The notes: generated from the letters alone by a model not told the origin. Shown: positions 29,601 through 39,978, numbered from the stretch's first letter. The stretch: DNA of 64,000 nt from Salvelinus alpinus (GCF_045679555.1 NC_092120.1:10101305-10165304), one strand, 5' to 3'. Numbers and translations are program-made.

Positions 29601-32600
29601 TATAATATTTGTGCACATTTTTTGTTTGTTATTTGTCACACACACAGGCAGCCACCCCCTCCCATACTGACCCTGCAGGTTGAAGAGGGAGCTGCAGTCG
29701 GTGGTCCTGTCTGAGGGGGCCTGGGTGATGGGCAGCAGGTAGGCGCGGTAGCCCCTCAGCAGGCAGCTCATGAAGCGCAGGAAGGCCTCCTGGATCTCCA
29801 GCTCCAGCTGCTTCTGACGCCCGTAGATCAGGTCATAGTCCGTCAGCAGGAACTCCAGGGTGGCCTCCTCTTGGCCAGTGGTGTAGACTGATGGAGAAGA
29901 ATGTGGGGAGAGGGGAGAGGAAAAGTGAGGGAAATGGGGGTAGTGGTGGAGAGGCAGAGAGAGAAAATGATGAAGATACAAAGCATTGGCACATAGAATT
30001 ATCAAGAGTCAGATGTATTGCACCAATATGTTTTAGCTTGTACTCATTTTCCAGCATCAGTCCCTAAATGGGCTTCAGAATAAGTAGGCTAGATGATGTA
30101 AAATTATTGACAGAAGGGAGAAGAGAGTGCATGTCATGCATGGTCTCCAGCCATCACTCACTTTTCTCCAGAGTCTTCATCAAGTTGGTGAGGGTATTCA
30201 CCAGCATCTTGCCTTGCTTCCTTGGTAGCGATCGCCATGACAACGGCTTCTTGTCCTCTGCTCTGCAGGAGAAGAGAAAACAAAACTATGGATTTCATCC
30301 TTTCAAACGTGTGTATGTTTGTTTTGTTGCTTCCTCTTCCATCAGTTGCATCCTGGTCCAGGCCCTTCAAGGTCAGTGTACTCACTGAAAGATGGTGTTG
30401 GTGTCCAGGTCAACACACACCACGTCAGTAGGGGGGTCATAGAGGTCAAAGTAGCTGGAGTGGACGCCCACGATGAAGGGCATGGGTGCACACAGTACGT
30501 CTGCCAGCCGCAGCGGGCACAGGGGGATATACGGGCAGTGCCAACGCAGAGGGAACGTCATCTAGAGGGATAGTGCATTATTTTATTTATTTTTTAAATT
30601 AGTACAGTGGGTTAACTGCCTTGTTCAGGGGCAAACGACAGATTTTTACCTTATCAGCTTGGGGATTCGATCTAGCATCATTTCGGTTACTGGCCCAACG
30701 CTCCAATGACTAGGCTACCTGCCGCCCCCTTGGAATGAGTGTGTGTGTACGTATATGTCTTTGTGTGTGTGTATGGCGGTGTGTGTAGGTTTGGCGTGTG
30801 TGTGACTCACAGACACCAGGGCCTCGCTGACGGAGGTGAGGACGTCGGGGCGGAGGGAGTGTAGCAGTAGTTTGTGCTCCGTCAGCACAGCCAGCAGCAG
30901 GACACAGGCGTTCTCAGGGCCCAGGTTCTGCAGCAGCTTCACAAAGCTGGCACCACTACAGACAGAAAAGAACAGCCTCTTTATCAATTCATTATTGTTT
31001 TAATGGATTCACTTCAACATGATAATAGAAATCCCTCAGGGGAAACTAAGTCATGGTTGGAGAGATAGCGCCTAGCGCAGAAGAACGCATTCCACCACAT
31101 AGTTTACTGCGACTCGACCTAATGCAGATTTACTGTACTGACCTGAGCAGTAAGGGGGAGGAGACGGGCTGACAGAGGAGAAGGTTGTCATAGGGGGAGA
31201 GCTGAAATGACACAAACATTTTTCATTAACAAACCAACATGGTGGACAATAATCTACAGGTCTAAGGAAGAACGTTTAGCCATGCTTCAATTTCATAGAC
31301 CACCATTCACCAAATTGATATCTGTTGATTTGAAACAAGCAATTAGGAATCAAGTTTGAAAAGCCCCATGAGACTCGATTTGAGTTTTCTAGAAATCCCC
31401 AAACTACTTAAACAATCGTCTCTACTTTCTAGAGCCGGAAGGATCATTCAGTGATGTTAAATTATTTTAAATCCACAGTAAATTATAGATTGTTTTGATT
31501 GGGTGTTATTTTTACCCTGTCCATCTGCACACACTAACCAGTGAAACCATCAATTCATTCAACGCCCATTTCCTGTGGGGGAGGAAGTCACATCTTTAGT
31601 GAGAAACACCACAATGCTACTGGTGTCAAACTCAAATAGAACTCAAGCTGAGGTTCCGCTTGTAACGCACACACAGAGAAAGCTTTTGTTCTAAACTAGC
31701 ACTAAAACGCCTGATTCAGCTAATAATCACAGTCATGCCTTACTTGAATTAGGTATTTTAATGCTGCCTTCTGTATAGCCCTGAGCTAAATCAATGCTTA
31801 GCTAGGTTTTCCACTCCACCCGTCTGATGCTTTAAAGTGCTTTGATGTGTTAATAAGGAATAAAGATAAGAGAATGTGAATTGAGTTAAAGACAGGTGTC
31901 CCTACCTGCACTAGGATGCGAGGCCGCTGAGGGGAGGGGAAGGGGACGTTGTGCATGAAGCTGGAGATGTGCCTGGAGAGAGCAGAGTTCATGTTAATAA
32001 ATCAACCAAACAACCAACCATAACATGAATCAACAGCCAATAGGCTGAAGGTATGTTAGCCAGTAGATTAGCCAGTTTAGGTTTATAAAGACACATAGCT
32101 GATATTTGCCATGAAGGACCACTGACTTCTCAAGGGGCAGCACGTGGGGTCCGGAGATGGAGTATCGGTAGACGAAGGTGAGGAACTTCTGGAAGACGGT
32201 GAAGAAGGGCCAGTGGGAGAGAACACACACGCTCTTCTTCACTTGCAGGGTGCGGTTGGTGATAGGCCGCCGGTCCACCACGCTCACCAGGCCCAGACGG
32301 ACGCTCTGCCGCTCCGAGAGGCACTCCCGTGGGAACGCCTCGTAGAACTGGATGGCAGCACCGTAAACCTGGGACGGGAAGAGGAGACACGGGAGTGTTA
32401 AAAAGTAAGGATTTAGCTAACGCTAGATGCTTTGAACTGTGTAAACAGTTAGCAAATGCTAGATACTGTGAGAAATAGTGGAGTTACATTTTTTTTATTA
32501 AACTGTGAGCGAGTTCATACTTAAGTCATTTGCATCTCAATGTTGTTGTTTTTATTGCTTTATCGCAGATAAAGTCTATACAGTGGGCCAATTTAAAACT

Positions 32601-35600
32601 TGTAATTGAGGTAGGCAAGCATGATATTGAATAGCTGCATTGGTAAATAACTACACACAAGTCAAGCAACAAATAGTTGGTCTTTATCAACATTAGAACA
32701 TTAGGATTTGTCAATCTTCATACATCACACTTGATATACATTTCTTTGTGAGTGTATATTTCTGAACCTTGTCAGCCACCGTAGGTCATGGCATTTTGTG
32801 GAATTAGAAATATTTCAGCCCATTTGGTTCTAGAATTAGATTTTGTTGTCGCAACCATAGAATTAGCAACATACTCCTTACTGGTGGCCTCACTGGCGTG
32901 TCACTGTGATGTCATCACTCATGATGCTGATTCCCTGATCATAATCAGATGAGTTCTGAGTTACCATAGTGATGATTACTATATCATCAAACAAAATCAA
33001 TGGAACATATTCCAAAATCGTCAGTCTGTGAAAAATCCTTTGAAGAGACAACCTTGCTATTTCTGCAGATTTTTTCAAGCTGATTTCACACATTCATTGG
33101 ACCCTCTGTTCAACAAAGCAATGAATCGACGACTAAGCGTGTCCATGTCTCGAAGAAGTGCAGTTTCTGATGAGAAAATTGTCAGCCGTGGGAGAGGCCG
33201 ATCGAGGGCTAGATGCCACTACCCTACTTCGGTAAACCAGCCAATACATAAGACTGTAATTATTAGTAACACAGATGTTCTGTAATAAACTTTTTGAGTT
33301 CTGTTTCAAATGAATGCAAATTTCAGAGTGGTCTTGGCTGAGAGTTGTTTAATTTTGTCCATACAAAGGAGAGAGAAAGCCCTGACTCTGTGACCCAAAC
33401 AGTGAAACACCCTCAGAAGGCAGAGAAGGATGTAATGAATCGTGGACGGAGTGCGTCTGTCGCTCGAAGAAGGGGAAGATCTGTAAATGTAAAAAATCAT
33501 ATGAAAATGTTGTTTTAATACGGTAGCTAAATCTCAGATTTCTTAATCTGATGCCATATACTAATCATTCTTGATCCATGTCATGTTCATGGTGATAAAA
33601 CATGTTCTATTTTCAGGAGGATGAGAAATCTGTTTGCCGTGAGAGAGGCAGATCCAGGATCAGACGCCACTGCCCAATTTTGGTAAACCAGTCCTTATAT
33701 TCATTGGTTAATACAGTATGGAGGAACACTGACATTTTCTGAAAAGTTAAAAAAAATTGTTTATACCTGTTTCTGCCTCAACTTTCAAAGTAGGCTAACA
33801 GTTATTTCATTGTCTTAAAAGATCCATACAAAGAGAGACAGCACTGACTCTGTGTCCCAAACAGTGGACTACTCTCAGAACGCAGAGAGGGACGTAATGA
33901 CTCACGGATGGAGTGTGTCATCTATCCCTCAAAGAATGGCAATAACTGTGAGTTAAAAAAACATACAAAAAAGCTTTAAAAACATGCTACCCTAATCTCA
34001 AATTCTTAATCTCATGCCATATGCCAATCAATCTTGAACCATGTCATGTTCTTGTCATAATGATAATTGAAACGTTTTCTTTTTCAGGAAGACGAGAAAA
34101 CTGTCTGCCGTGAGAGAGGCAGATCCAGGACCAGACATCACTGCCCAACTTCGGTAAACCAGCCCATATATTCATGTATTAACACTGGCATTTACATCTT
34201 TTCAGATCTGTTTCAAGTGAAGGCAAATGTGAGAGTGGTCTTGGCTAAACTCTCCATATAGGCTAAGTGTTGTTCCATTTGCCCTAACAGATCCGTACAC
34301 AGGAGAGAGACGGCACTGACTCTATGAACCAAACCGTGGAATACCCACAGAAGGCAGAGGGGAATGTAATGAATCGCGGACGCAGTGTGTCTATCCGCCC
34401 AAGAAGGCCAATAACTGTGAGCAAAAAAATAAACTCCGAAATATTGTCAAAACACGGGAGCCTATTGTCAGATTTTCTGATGCCATATGCTAACCATTCT
34501 TGATCAATGTCATGGTCTTGTTTGCATGATTATATGGAAACCTTTTATTTTTTCAGGATGACAGGAAAATTGTCAGCCATCAGAGAGGCCGTTCCAGGAC
34601 CAGACACCACTGCCCAACTTCGGTAAACACTGGCATTTTCTGATTCGCTTTTCTGCTCTGTTTCAAGTGAAGGCAAATGTGAAAGTGGTCTCGGCTAAAT
34701 TTCCATATAGGCTAATAGTCGTTTCATTTTGTCTTAACAGATCCATACAGAGAGAGATGGCACGGACTCCCAAACAGTGGAGCCTGCACTGACTCCCACT
34801 GACTCCCAAACAGTAGAGCACCCTCAGAAAGCAGGGGGAAATCACATGAGGAAAAAACAGGACCTAACCCCTTTTGAACAGAAATGTAACAGAATGTTAA
34901 AGAGCGAGAGGGAGTGGTTGGAGAACAAGAGGAGAGAGATCAGAAAGAGGGAGATCCTATGGAGACAGAGAAAACTGGAAGTCGAGGGAAGATACCGAGC
35001 CAAGATGGAGGGATTGCTAGAGGACATGGCTTGGCAGGTCCAGGCATTGGATTTGTTCACAGAGAAAGATGGAGAAACAAAGAGTGGTCAATCAAAGGTG
35101 AGCTTTAGTGACTATTTCAGCACTATAATGTTGTTTCTACTATCCTTCTGTTGAGTAAACTATCATCTTTTCAACATAGCCATTTTAGAACGAATACAGT
35201 AGAAGCAGTAGTACAACTAAACATGGATCAGTAGGTATACTAGTATTTTGTTATTGCAGTTAAACAATACTTGTCATCTTTCTTAGAAGAATGGCCAGGT
35301 CCCCTTGGTGACAGGACAGCACAAGGCAGGGGATAAGAAAACACGGCTTGAGAACAAGGCTGAGAAGAGCAGAAAAGGAAGGATAGGGAACAGAGAAAGA
35401 AAAAGGGGAGGAGGGTGGTGATGGAGATGATGATGGCGCAGGGAAAGAATAAAGGGGTGGTTTGGCTTGATATAGGTCTGAGGAGGGTCTGGAAACGGTT
35501 GAAGAAAGGGGTCAGGTTCATCCTGGGCACATCCTACTAGGATGATATGATTTACTTTTTGGAATAAACTGAGCTTTTATTAGAAAATGTTTTGCTTGTC

Positions 35601-37364
35601 TGGATTTAATATCATATAGAGAACCTTCCTACACAGCTTAACACATAACCCAATGGACTCAATAGCTTAGCCACTGCGCAGTGTTAGAGTGTTGGAGAGT
35701 GTGTGTGAGAGGGAGGCAGGCAGGTGGACCCACCTTGTCGCCACTGGCACTGGTGAGGACGAAGGTAGAGAAGACAGGGAGCTGGTACTTGGTGTTGAGG
35801 GGCCAGCTCTCCACCGTCACACCCATGGGCAGACAGAACATAGGCACAGACTCTGGCAGGGGGAACGACTCCACGTCTGCTTCCGGATACCGACTGATCA
35901 GACCTGGGAAACACACACACAGAGAGACAGACAGTTAATAATAGTTTGATTAGTGACTACAGAGATACTTTCATTTTTGGTAAATCTTTCTACTTCTAAA
36001 TGTCTTTAATTATGAAAAAGTAGGTCAATATGCCTTCTCTGTTTACAACATCACATATGGCGACGCAGCAGAATGAGTGCTGTGATACCATCAGAATGGA
36101 ACAGTCTACACTCACCTGCTTCATAGACTAGGGCATTGGCTTTGGCTACAGCTCTCTTGTAGCACAGGTATAAGGCTGGACCCCACTGTGGAGCCAAAAC
36201 AACAAAGCGCAGTGAGAGAGAGAGAGGGATGGAGGAAGAGCGAGAGAGATTAAGAATTACATTTAAAAAAATACAGAGTAGAAAAACAGAGCGCTTCAAA
36301 ACGCACTATGCCAGTGTTGAGGTTCTTCTCCACCCGGCAGAAGGTGTGGGGGGCCACCTCCCCCTTGCTGGGCAGCAGGAGGGAGATGTCTGTGACCCCC
36401 AGGGTGTGGAGGGCCTGGGACTCTGGGGCACGGCGGTAGGTCAGGAAGGTGCGGTGGGTGGCAGGCCCCCCGGAGCTCAGGCTGGCTGAGCGGCTATAGG
36501 GGGTGGTCTCGATCACATACCAGCCCTGCTTCACCACCTCTTTGCCCTCGTACAGCACCCTGGGGACCGGGGGAGGGGACAGAGTCAGGACAATCAGTCA
36601 GTCAATGTCAGTAGTTATACAGTTCACAGAAACCAATTTCTATCACTCATTCAAGGAAAGCTTTTCTTTGCATGTTTAGAAGACATCCCACACTTTGTCC
36701 CAAATTAATGTATCATGTGACGTGCATAGCTCTTTCCATTAAAGAATCTATGGGTATGTATACAATTACATTTCGCAGTCATGTATGGCTTGGCCAGACA
36801 TGCTTAATTTAATGATTATGGCAGTTTAGGGCTACGTAGCAATAGCATACAATAAAACCTTTGTGGTCAGATGTACATGGTTACAGCATGCATTATGTCG
36901 ATAATTGCATAATGCAAATTCAAAGCATTGTTATGCATTAGCTACTGTATGTGAACTCCAAGCACCATGCATAGCTTTACATTGATGTTGTGGCTAATGT
37001 CTGTGACTCCAGCACACATTAGAATAGAATGGTCATTTTTTTAAATCACTGCTGGAGTGTCTCACCCGAGGTCGAGGATGGGTGGCTTGTCATGCCCACG
37101 GCGGTAACACAGGTACATGTGGGGGTTGTTGATGAGTCCGGCGCTCAGCTCGGCCGGGTGGCCCCCCTGGGTCTTCTCGATACAGGTGAAGCCCTCGGGC
37201 ACCTCCTCCCCCAAGCCCCGGGCGATCACCGCCAGGTCTGTAACCGGCTCCACCACCCGACACCCTCTCTGCTGGCCCTCTTCGTCCAGTGGGGCCGAGC
37301 CCCCTGGAGCCAGCCCTGCCACCACAAAGTAGTCCACTAGCTGGGGGCATTTCTCCTCCGTCAT
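20209..37364 (-). CDS. dennd4b: DENN domain-containing protein 4B, 26 coding exons
   Basis: DENND4 proteins are guanine-nucleotide exchange factors, reported for Rab10, acting in membrane traffic. Coding exons, high to low coordinate: 37364-37066, 36559-36307, 36185-36116, 35903-35734, 32368-32127, 31972-31906, 31201-31143, 30955-30811, 30561-30386, 30262-30162, 29887-29672, 29472-29327, 29088-28955, 28757-28643, 27981-27646, 27528-27384, 27232-27080, 25338-25101, 24991-24709, 24561-24281, 23885-23735, 23635-23396, 23287-23188, 22984-22819, 20520-20462, 20354-20209. All junctions are GT-AG. Phases close exactly to 4,491 nt, or 1,496 residues. I chose DENND4B over 4A and 4C because the N-terminus (DYFVVAGLA), the [10 protein letters not shown] stretch and the C-terminal AFDKKYK...KAVDCR...EC end match what I remember of DENND4B. 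No stops or frameshifts were seen. It may be one of two salmonid duplicates, which cannot be told from this window. Isoforms are not resolved, and exon 13 could start three bases earlier at 29091. Confidence 0.93.
20577..22753 (-). mobile_element. Decayed Tc1-like transposon in dennd4b intron 24
   Basis: Ends are inverted: CAGTGCCTTGAGAAAGTACA at the left, and CACTTTCTGAAGGCACTATT at the right. Internal remnants include a minus-strand transposase scrap at 20916-21119 ([19 protein letters not shown], then [12 protein letters not shown]), with the usual motifs altered. It is interrupted by another element. Confidence 0.75.
21888..22590. mobile_element. Second Tc1-like element nested in the first
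   Basis: Related inverted ends (ATAAATGCAACATGCAATAA at the left, TTACATGTTGCGTTTATTTT at the right) bound about 700 bp of degenerate sequence that contains short Tc1 scraps but no open transposase frame. Confidence 0.6.
22988..23120. repeat. (TGAG)n and GA-rich tract at a splice acceptor
   Basis: About 12 GAGT units (22988-23036) are followed by a GA/CG-rich purine tract to 23120. On the minus strand this is a (CTCA)n and CT-rich sequence leading straight into the CAG acceptor of dennd4b exon 24. Confidence 0.93.
23735..27232 (-). CDS. dennd4b: dennd4b exons 17-21: low-complexity middle and Cys cluster
   Basis: Residues about 892-1260. It is rich in Ser, Arg and Pro and probably disordered. 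It includes [20 protein letters not shown] in exon 19. Exon 20 carries a cysteine cluster (CSLCRSC near residue 1157, then CPFC near residue 1187) around the conserved [19 protein letters not shown], which looks like a small metal-binding motif. Intron 17 (25339-27079) is mostly a LINE remnant, but exon phases across it match, so no exon seems lost. Confidence 0.9.
23964..24060. repeat. Short tandem CAGTCCTCACCATA repeats in dennd4b intron
   Basis: A 14-19-bp unit with CAGTCCTCACCATA is repeated about six times with length variation. Confidence 0.8.
24048..24116. repeat. Inverted repeat in dennd4b intron 20
   Basis: The left arm CAGTCCTTACCATATGTATTT pairs with AAATACATATGGTGAGGACTG, leaving a loop of about 27 bases. 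The left arm overlaps the tandem CAGTCCTCACCATA array. Confidence 0.8.
25425..27060 (-). mobile_element. L2/Rex-like LINE remnant in dennd4b intron 17
   Basis: The 3' tail is at 25425. 25871-26584 encodes a reverse transcriptase palm fragment ([54 protein letters not shown]). 26819-27060 encodes the upstream part ([20 protein letters not shown]). It is frameshifted and lacks the FADD segment, so it is inactive. Confidence 0.85.
27384..29088 (-). CDS. dennd4b: dennd4b exons 13-16: linker and PPR-like helical region
   Basis: Residues about 649-891. The acidic [18 protein letters not shown] segment is followed by a Ser/Pro linker with basic residues ([10 protein letters not shown]). Exon 15, the largest coding exon at 336 nt, encodes the helical pentatricopeptide-like segment ([73 protein letters not shown]). 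Exon 16 adds [23 protein letters not shown]-like repeats next to DENN are a known feature of DENND4 proteins. Their function here is inferred from the family only. Confidence 0.92.
28288..28495. mobile_element. Two LINE scraps joined in opposite orientation
   Basis: 28288-28356 matches the minus-orientation 3' region of the local LINE family (GATAAACAGAGAGTAGCAGC). 28357-28480 matches the plus-orientation reverse transcriptase end (AAAAGGTTCTACAGCTGCAA, then ATCGAGAGCATCCTG). They meet at a shared TCCT. Confidence 0.65.
29327..32368 (-). CDS. dennd4b: dennd4b exons 5-12: tripartite DENN catalytic region
   Basis: Residues about 265-648. The exons encode the rest of uDENN ([15 protein letters not shown] and [14 protein letters not shown]), the cDENN core ([35 protein letters not shown], then [47 protein letters not shown]) and dDENN ([58 protein letters not shown]). 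This fold is the Rab exchange module. Exon 5 is separated from exon 4 by the 3.4-kb intron that hosts the unrelated plus-strand gene. The intron after exon 8 (30562-30810) carries a SINE. Confidence 0.93.
30575..30727 (-). mobile_element. tRNA-derived SINE in dennd4b intron 8
   Basis: On the minus strand it begins GGGCGGCAGGTAGCCTAGTC, then the B-box-like part (GATCGAATCCCCAAGCTG), then AAAAATCTGTCGTTTGCCC and GGCAGTTAACCCACTGT. It ends before the usual CTAGTTAAATAAA tail. Confidence 0.85.
33121..35421 (+). CDS. Unrecognised multi-exon gene nested in dennd4b intron 4
   Basis: I do not recognise this gene. Exons with GT-AG borders and phase-0 ends: 33121-33231, 33369-33482 (acceptor doubtful), 33617-33682, 33822-33947, 34088-34153, 34291-34416, 34557-34622, 34741-35097, 35287-35421 (TGA). 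The total is 388 residues, or 350 if the second exon is skipped. Two exon types alternate. One has 22 codons, rich in Arg and Ser ([15 protein letters not shown]). The other has 42 codons (RDGTDS...QTVE...QKAE...VMNRGRSVS). The last large exon reads [20 protein letters not shown] and then a Lys/Arg/Glu-rich stretch of about 60 residues that should form a coiled coil. The end is basic. No signal peptide or membrane segment was seen. It runs opposite to dennd4b. The ATG at 33121 (MNRRLSVS) is the first in frame, and an upstream exon is possible because an acceptor-like CAG sits at 33066-33068. It could be a lineage-specific nuclear protein, or a decaying gene. Confidence 0.6.
33165..34740 (+). 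repeat. Tandem array of ~470-bp two-exon genomic blocks
   Basis: The start of the small exon recurs at about 33167, 33617, 34088 and 34557, spacings of about 450, 471 and 469 bp. Similarity extends into introns. For example, GTAAACCAG follows the small exon in three units, and a segment like GAGTGGTCTTGGCTAAA precedes the larger exon in units 1, 3 and 4. Whole exon-intron-exon-intron blocks were therefore duplicated. Confidence 0.8.
35563..35568 (+). promoter_or_regulatory. Polyadenylation signal AATAAA of the nested gene
   Basis: A canonical AATAAA lies about 140 bases after the TGA at 35421, followed by a T-rich stretch with TTTGCTTGTCTGG. This supports transcription ending inside the dennd4b intron. 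Confidence 0.6.
35734..37364 (-). CDS. dennd4b: dennd4b exons 1-4: N-terminus and MABP-like region
   Basis: Residues 1-264. Exon 1 opens with a short Pro/Gln stretch, then [12 protein letters not shown], a charged linker, and the start of the MABP-type beta-prism region ([16 protein letters not shown], then [17 protein letters not shown]). Exon 2 carries YEGKEV, a [10 protein letters not shown] segment and the LTYRRAPES strand. Exon 3 is a small 70-nt exon ([23 protein letters not shown]). Exon 4 begins the upstream DENN region ([15 protein letters not shown]). The start codon at 37362-37364 follows a splice acceptor (CAG at 37384-37386) by only 19 bases, so the 5' UTR must begin in another exon. 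Confidence 0.92.
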
Positions 37365-37383
37365 GCCGCCTGTCTGCCAACTG
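37365..37383 (-). other. dennd4b: dennd4b 5' UTR part of first coding exon
   Basis: These 19 transcribed bases lie between the acceptor CAG (37384-37386, preceded by a CT-rich tract) and the ATG. They show that the gene has an upstream non-coding exon. Confidence 0.75.
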
Positions 37384-39130
37384 CTGTGGAGAGGGAGGGA
37401 GAGGGGGAGAAAAAGAGAACGAGAAGTAGAGGGAGGGGGAACCAAGGTGAGATTTATGTTTATGTAAACATACAACTGGCTGAGCAGTAGATGAATCATG
37501 GATTTCTTCCTTCCGACAGTCTTATAGAAACAAAACCTTATCATCCAGACAGACAATATTTGGTTCTCATCATTGGCAATAGATCAACAACCAGGACAGT
37601 GATAACAATATCATTGCATGTAGATGCACACACAGTCCCACACACAAATATTTATTTTTGACTTAAAGACCTTTAGTCATTCTCATTTCATACAGATCTG
37701 ACTGGTCTGAGAGATCAACAATAAGCTGCTGAGTTCTGCTGAGAGGGGAGATCCCACCAATTACCACTCACCCATTAGTTTAGTTAGTTTATTTCAGTAT
37801 ACATGGCAACTAAAAGTTGGATTTCATATGCATCAGGAAATACAACAAGAAAACAAAACAATAAATGTGATACAGTTGGCAAATCAAGAAAGTTCAGAAG
37901 TCATGGATGGGATCAGGCTTGTTGTTGCACTTCGGATGGTCAGCGGAAGTCCGTAGCCTCAGCAGCATAGAGCACACCCCTCCATTACCAACTTACTCTC
38001 CGTCGGTTGGGCTTCGTAGATAAGCCTAACCCTACCCTAACCCTTTGTAGATGCCACTCCTGCCACTGGCGCACAGGCTCACCATACATTTTGTGACAGA
38101 GTAGTGGACAATCTTCACTACTGCAAGCCATCTCTGCTAATGCAGTCCTATTTGCTTCTGCAGTGTTGCGGCATTCAAAGCTAGCTATTTAAAGCTAGCT
38201 AGCTAACATCGATAGTTAGGTAAACCAAACGATACGTCAAATCTAATTAAAAACGGATTAAAAAAAACAAATAATGTGGATGAAAAGTCAAAAAATAAAA
38301 AGATCATAAGAGGCCATTCACATGAATGTAATTTTCCCTCTGGATTCCCTCTCCAATCATTTCAGAGGGAGCATTACTGTCTAGAACAGCATTTATACAG
38401 GATGGATAGGCCATCCTCACAGAGCGGATGAATCGTTAAGTCACGACTGCTAGGAAGACAGGACAGTGTGTGTTGCGTTTTTATTTCCACTGTGCTTGGT
38501 CACAAAATGAATGTGTGATTAAACTAAAAGTGCACTGAGAGTGGAGGGGAGGGTTGGAGGGCATAAAAATAGGATGCTGTTGTGTCACAGTCAGTAGAAA
38601 CTGTACCAGTAAACCCCTCTTATGTAACCTAGGCTCTCCCCCTCTCTCTTTCTCTCTCTGCAACCAGCCCAACGTTTTTCTCTTGTTCTTTCTAGTCGTA
38701 ATAGGCTTGGGATGACTGGGGGTTTGCTTTGCGCTGTCAATCTGTTGCTCTCTGATAAAGCACTGATACAACTGCTTATCAGGCATTTCCAGAACAAGAG
38801 TCATAAGATTGAACAGAGATTAGGCTAACGAAAGTTGTAGCCTGCTACCGAGTATGCTTGAGACTAGTAGCCTACTGTATTTAGCACATCTAACGTGTAA
38901 GAGTACTATACATGCCTAGAGAGTGAGATAATTACGAAAAGGGCCTTGAAAAAGTGAGAGTAGAGGAAATCGATGCAGGTTGGGCTCCAAAGGTTAACTG
39001 GCAAACAGGAAGTGGCCACTGGCAGCCTGTTTCCTGTTATATTCCAAGAGTTTATCTGTACCTTCCTAGTGACACTGGAGCACGGTGACACTTCTCCAGG
39101 GGGGAAATTATGACAGGACACAGGAGGTGA
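37384..39130. other. Start of presumed dennd4b intron 1; no gene recognised
   Basis: It contains an unassigned, possibly repeat-derived stretch at 37770-38330 and a short telomere-like CCCTAA run (38026-38044). No coding exon was recognised. Confidence 0.45.
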
Positions 39131-39136
39131 TAATAT

Positions 39137-39978
39137 ACAGTGAGCTCCAAAATTACTATTTTACTATTTGTTGTTTAACTGTACTCCAGCACTTTGGATT
39201 TAAAATGATACAATGAATACAATAACTATGAGGTTAAAGTGCAGACTGTCAGCTTTAATTTTAGGGTATTTTCATCCATATCGGGTGAACCGTTTAGAAC
39301 TGTTTGTACATAGTTCCCCCATTTTAGGGGACCAAAAGTATTGAGACAAATTCACTTATATGTGTATTAAAGTAGTCAAAAGTTTAGTATTTGGTCCCAT
39401 ATTCATAGCACACAATGATTATATCAAGCTTGTCACTCTAGATATTTGATGGATGTATTTGCTGTTTGTTTTGGTTGTGTTTCAGATCATTTTGTGCCCA
39501 ATAGAAATGAATGGTAAATAATGTAGTGTGTCATTTTGGAGTCACTTTTATTGTAAATAAGAATAGAACATATTTCTGAACACTTCTACATTAATGTGGA
39601 TGCTAGCATGATTACGGACAATCCTGAATGAATTGTGAATAATGTTGAGAGAGAAAGTTAGACGCACAAATACAATACCCCCCAATAACGCTAACCTCTC
39701 CTGTTATTGTAATGTTGACAGGTTAGCACGTCTTCGGGGTATGATATTTGTGCGTCTGTAACTTTCTCACTCATCGTTATTCACGATAGATTCAGGATTA
39801 TCCGTAATCATGGTAGCATCCAAATTTCTTCCAATTTCTAAACGGTTCCCCCGATATGTATTAAAATAGCCTCAGTCTGCACTTTAACCTCATAGTCTTT
39901 GTATCACTTCAAATCCAGTGCTGGAGTATAGAGTCAAAAAATGTATTACTGTCACAAAAGTTTGAGCTCATTGTATAT
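39137..39978. mobile_element. Non-autonomous Tc1-type element with long inverted ends
   Basis: The left end (TACAGTGAGCTCCAAAATTA) and right end (AAAGTTTGAGCTCATTGTAT) are inverted, and similarity continues inward for over 100 bp (ATGAGGTTAAAGTGCAGACT against AGTCTGCACTTTAACCTCAT). A second inner inverted pair occurs around 39655-39770 (GACGCACAAATACAATACCC against GGGTATGATATTTGTGCGTC). There is no transposase. Confidence 0.8.

Noticed and set aside
37090-37380. Alternative minus-strand frame starting [19 protein letters not shown]
   Set aside because: It overlaps dennd4b exon 1 in another frame. The DYFVVAGLA frame is the conserved one.
38020-38050. Telomere-like CCCTAA run
   Set aside because: Only about two to three imperfect units, so not evidence of an interstitial telomere.
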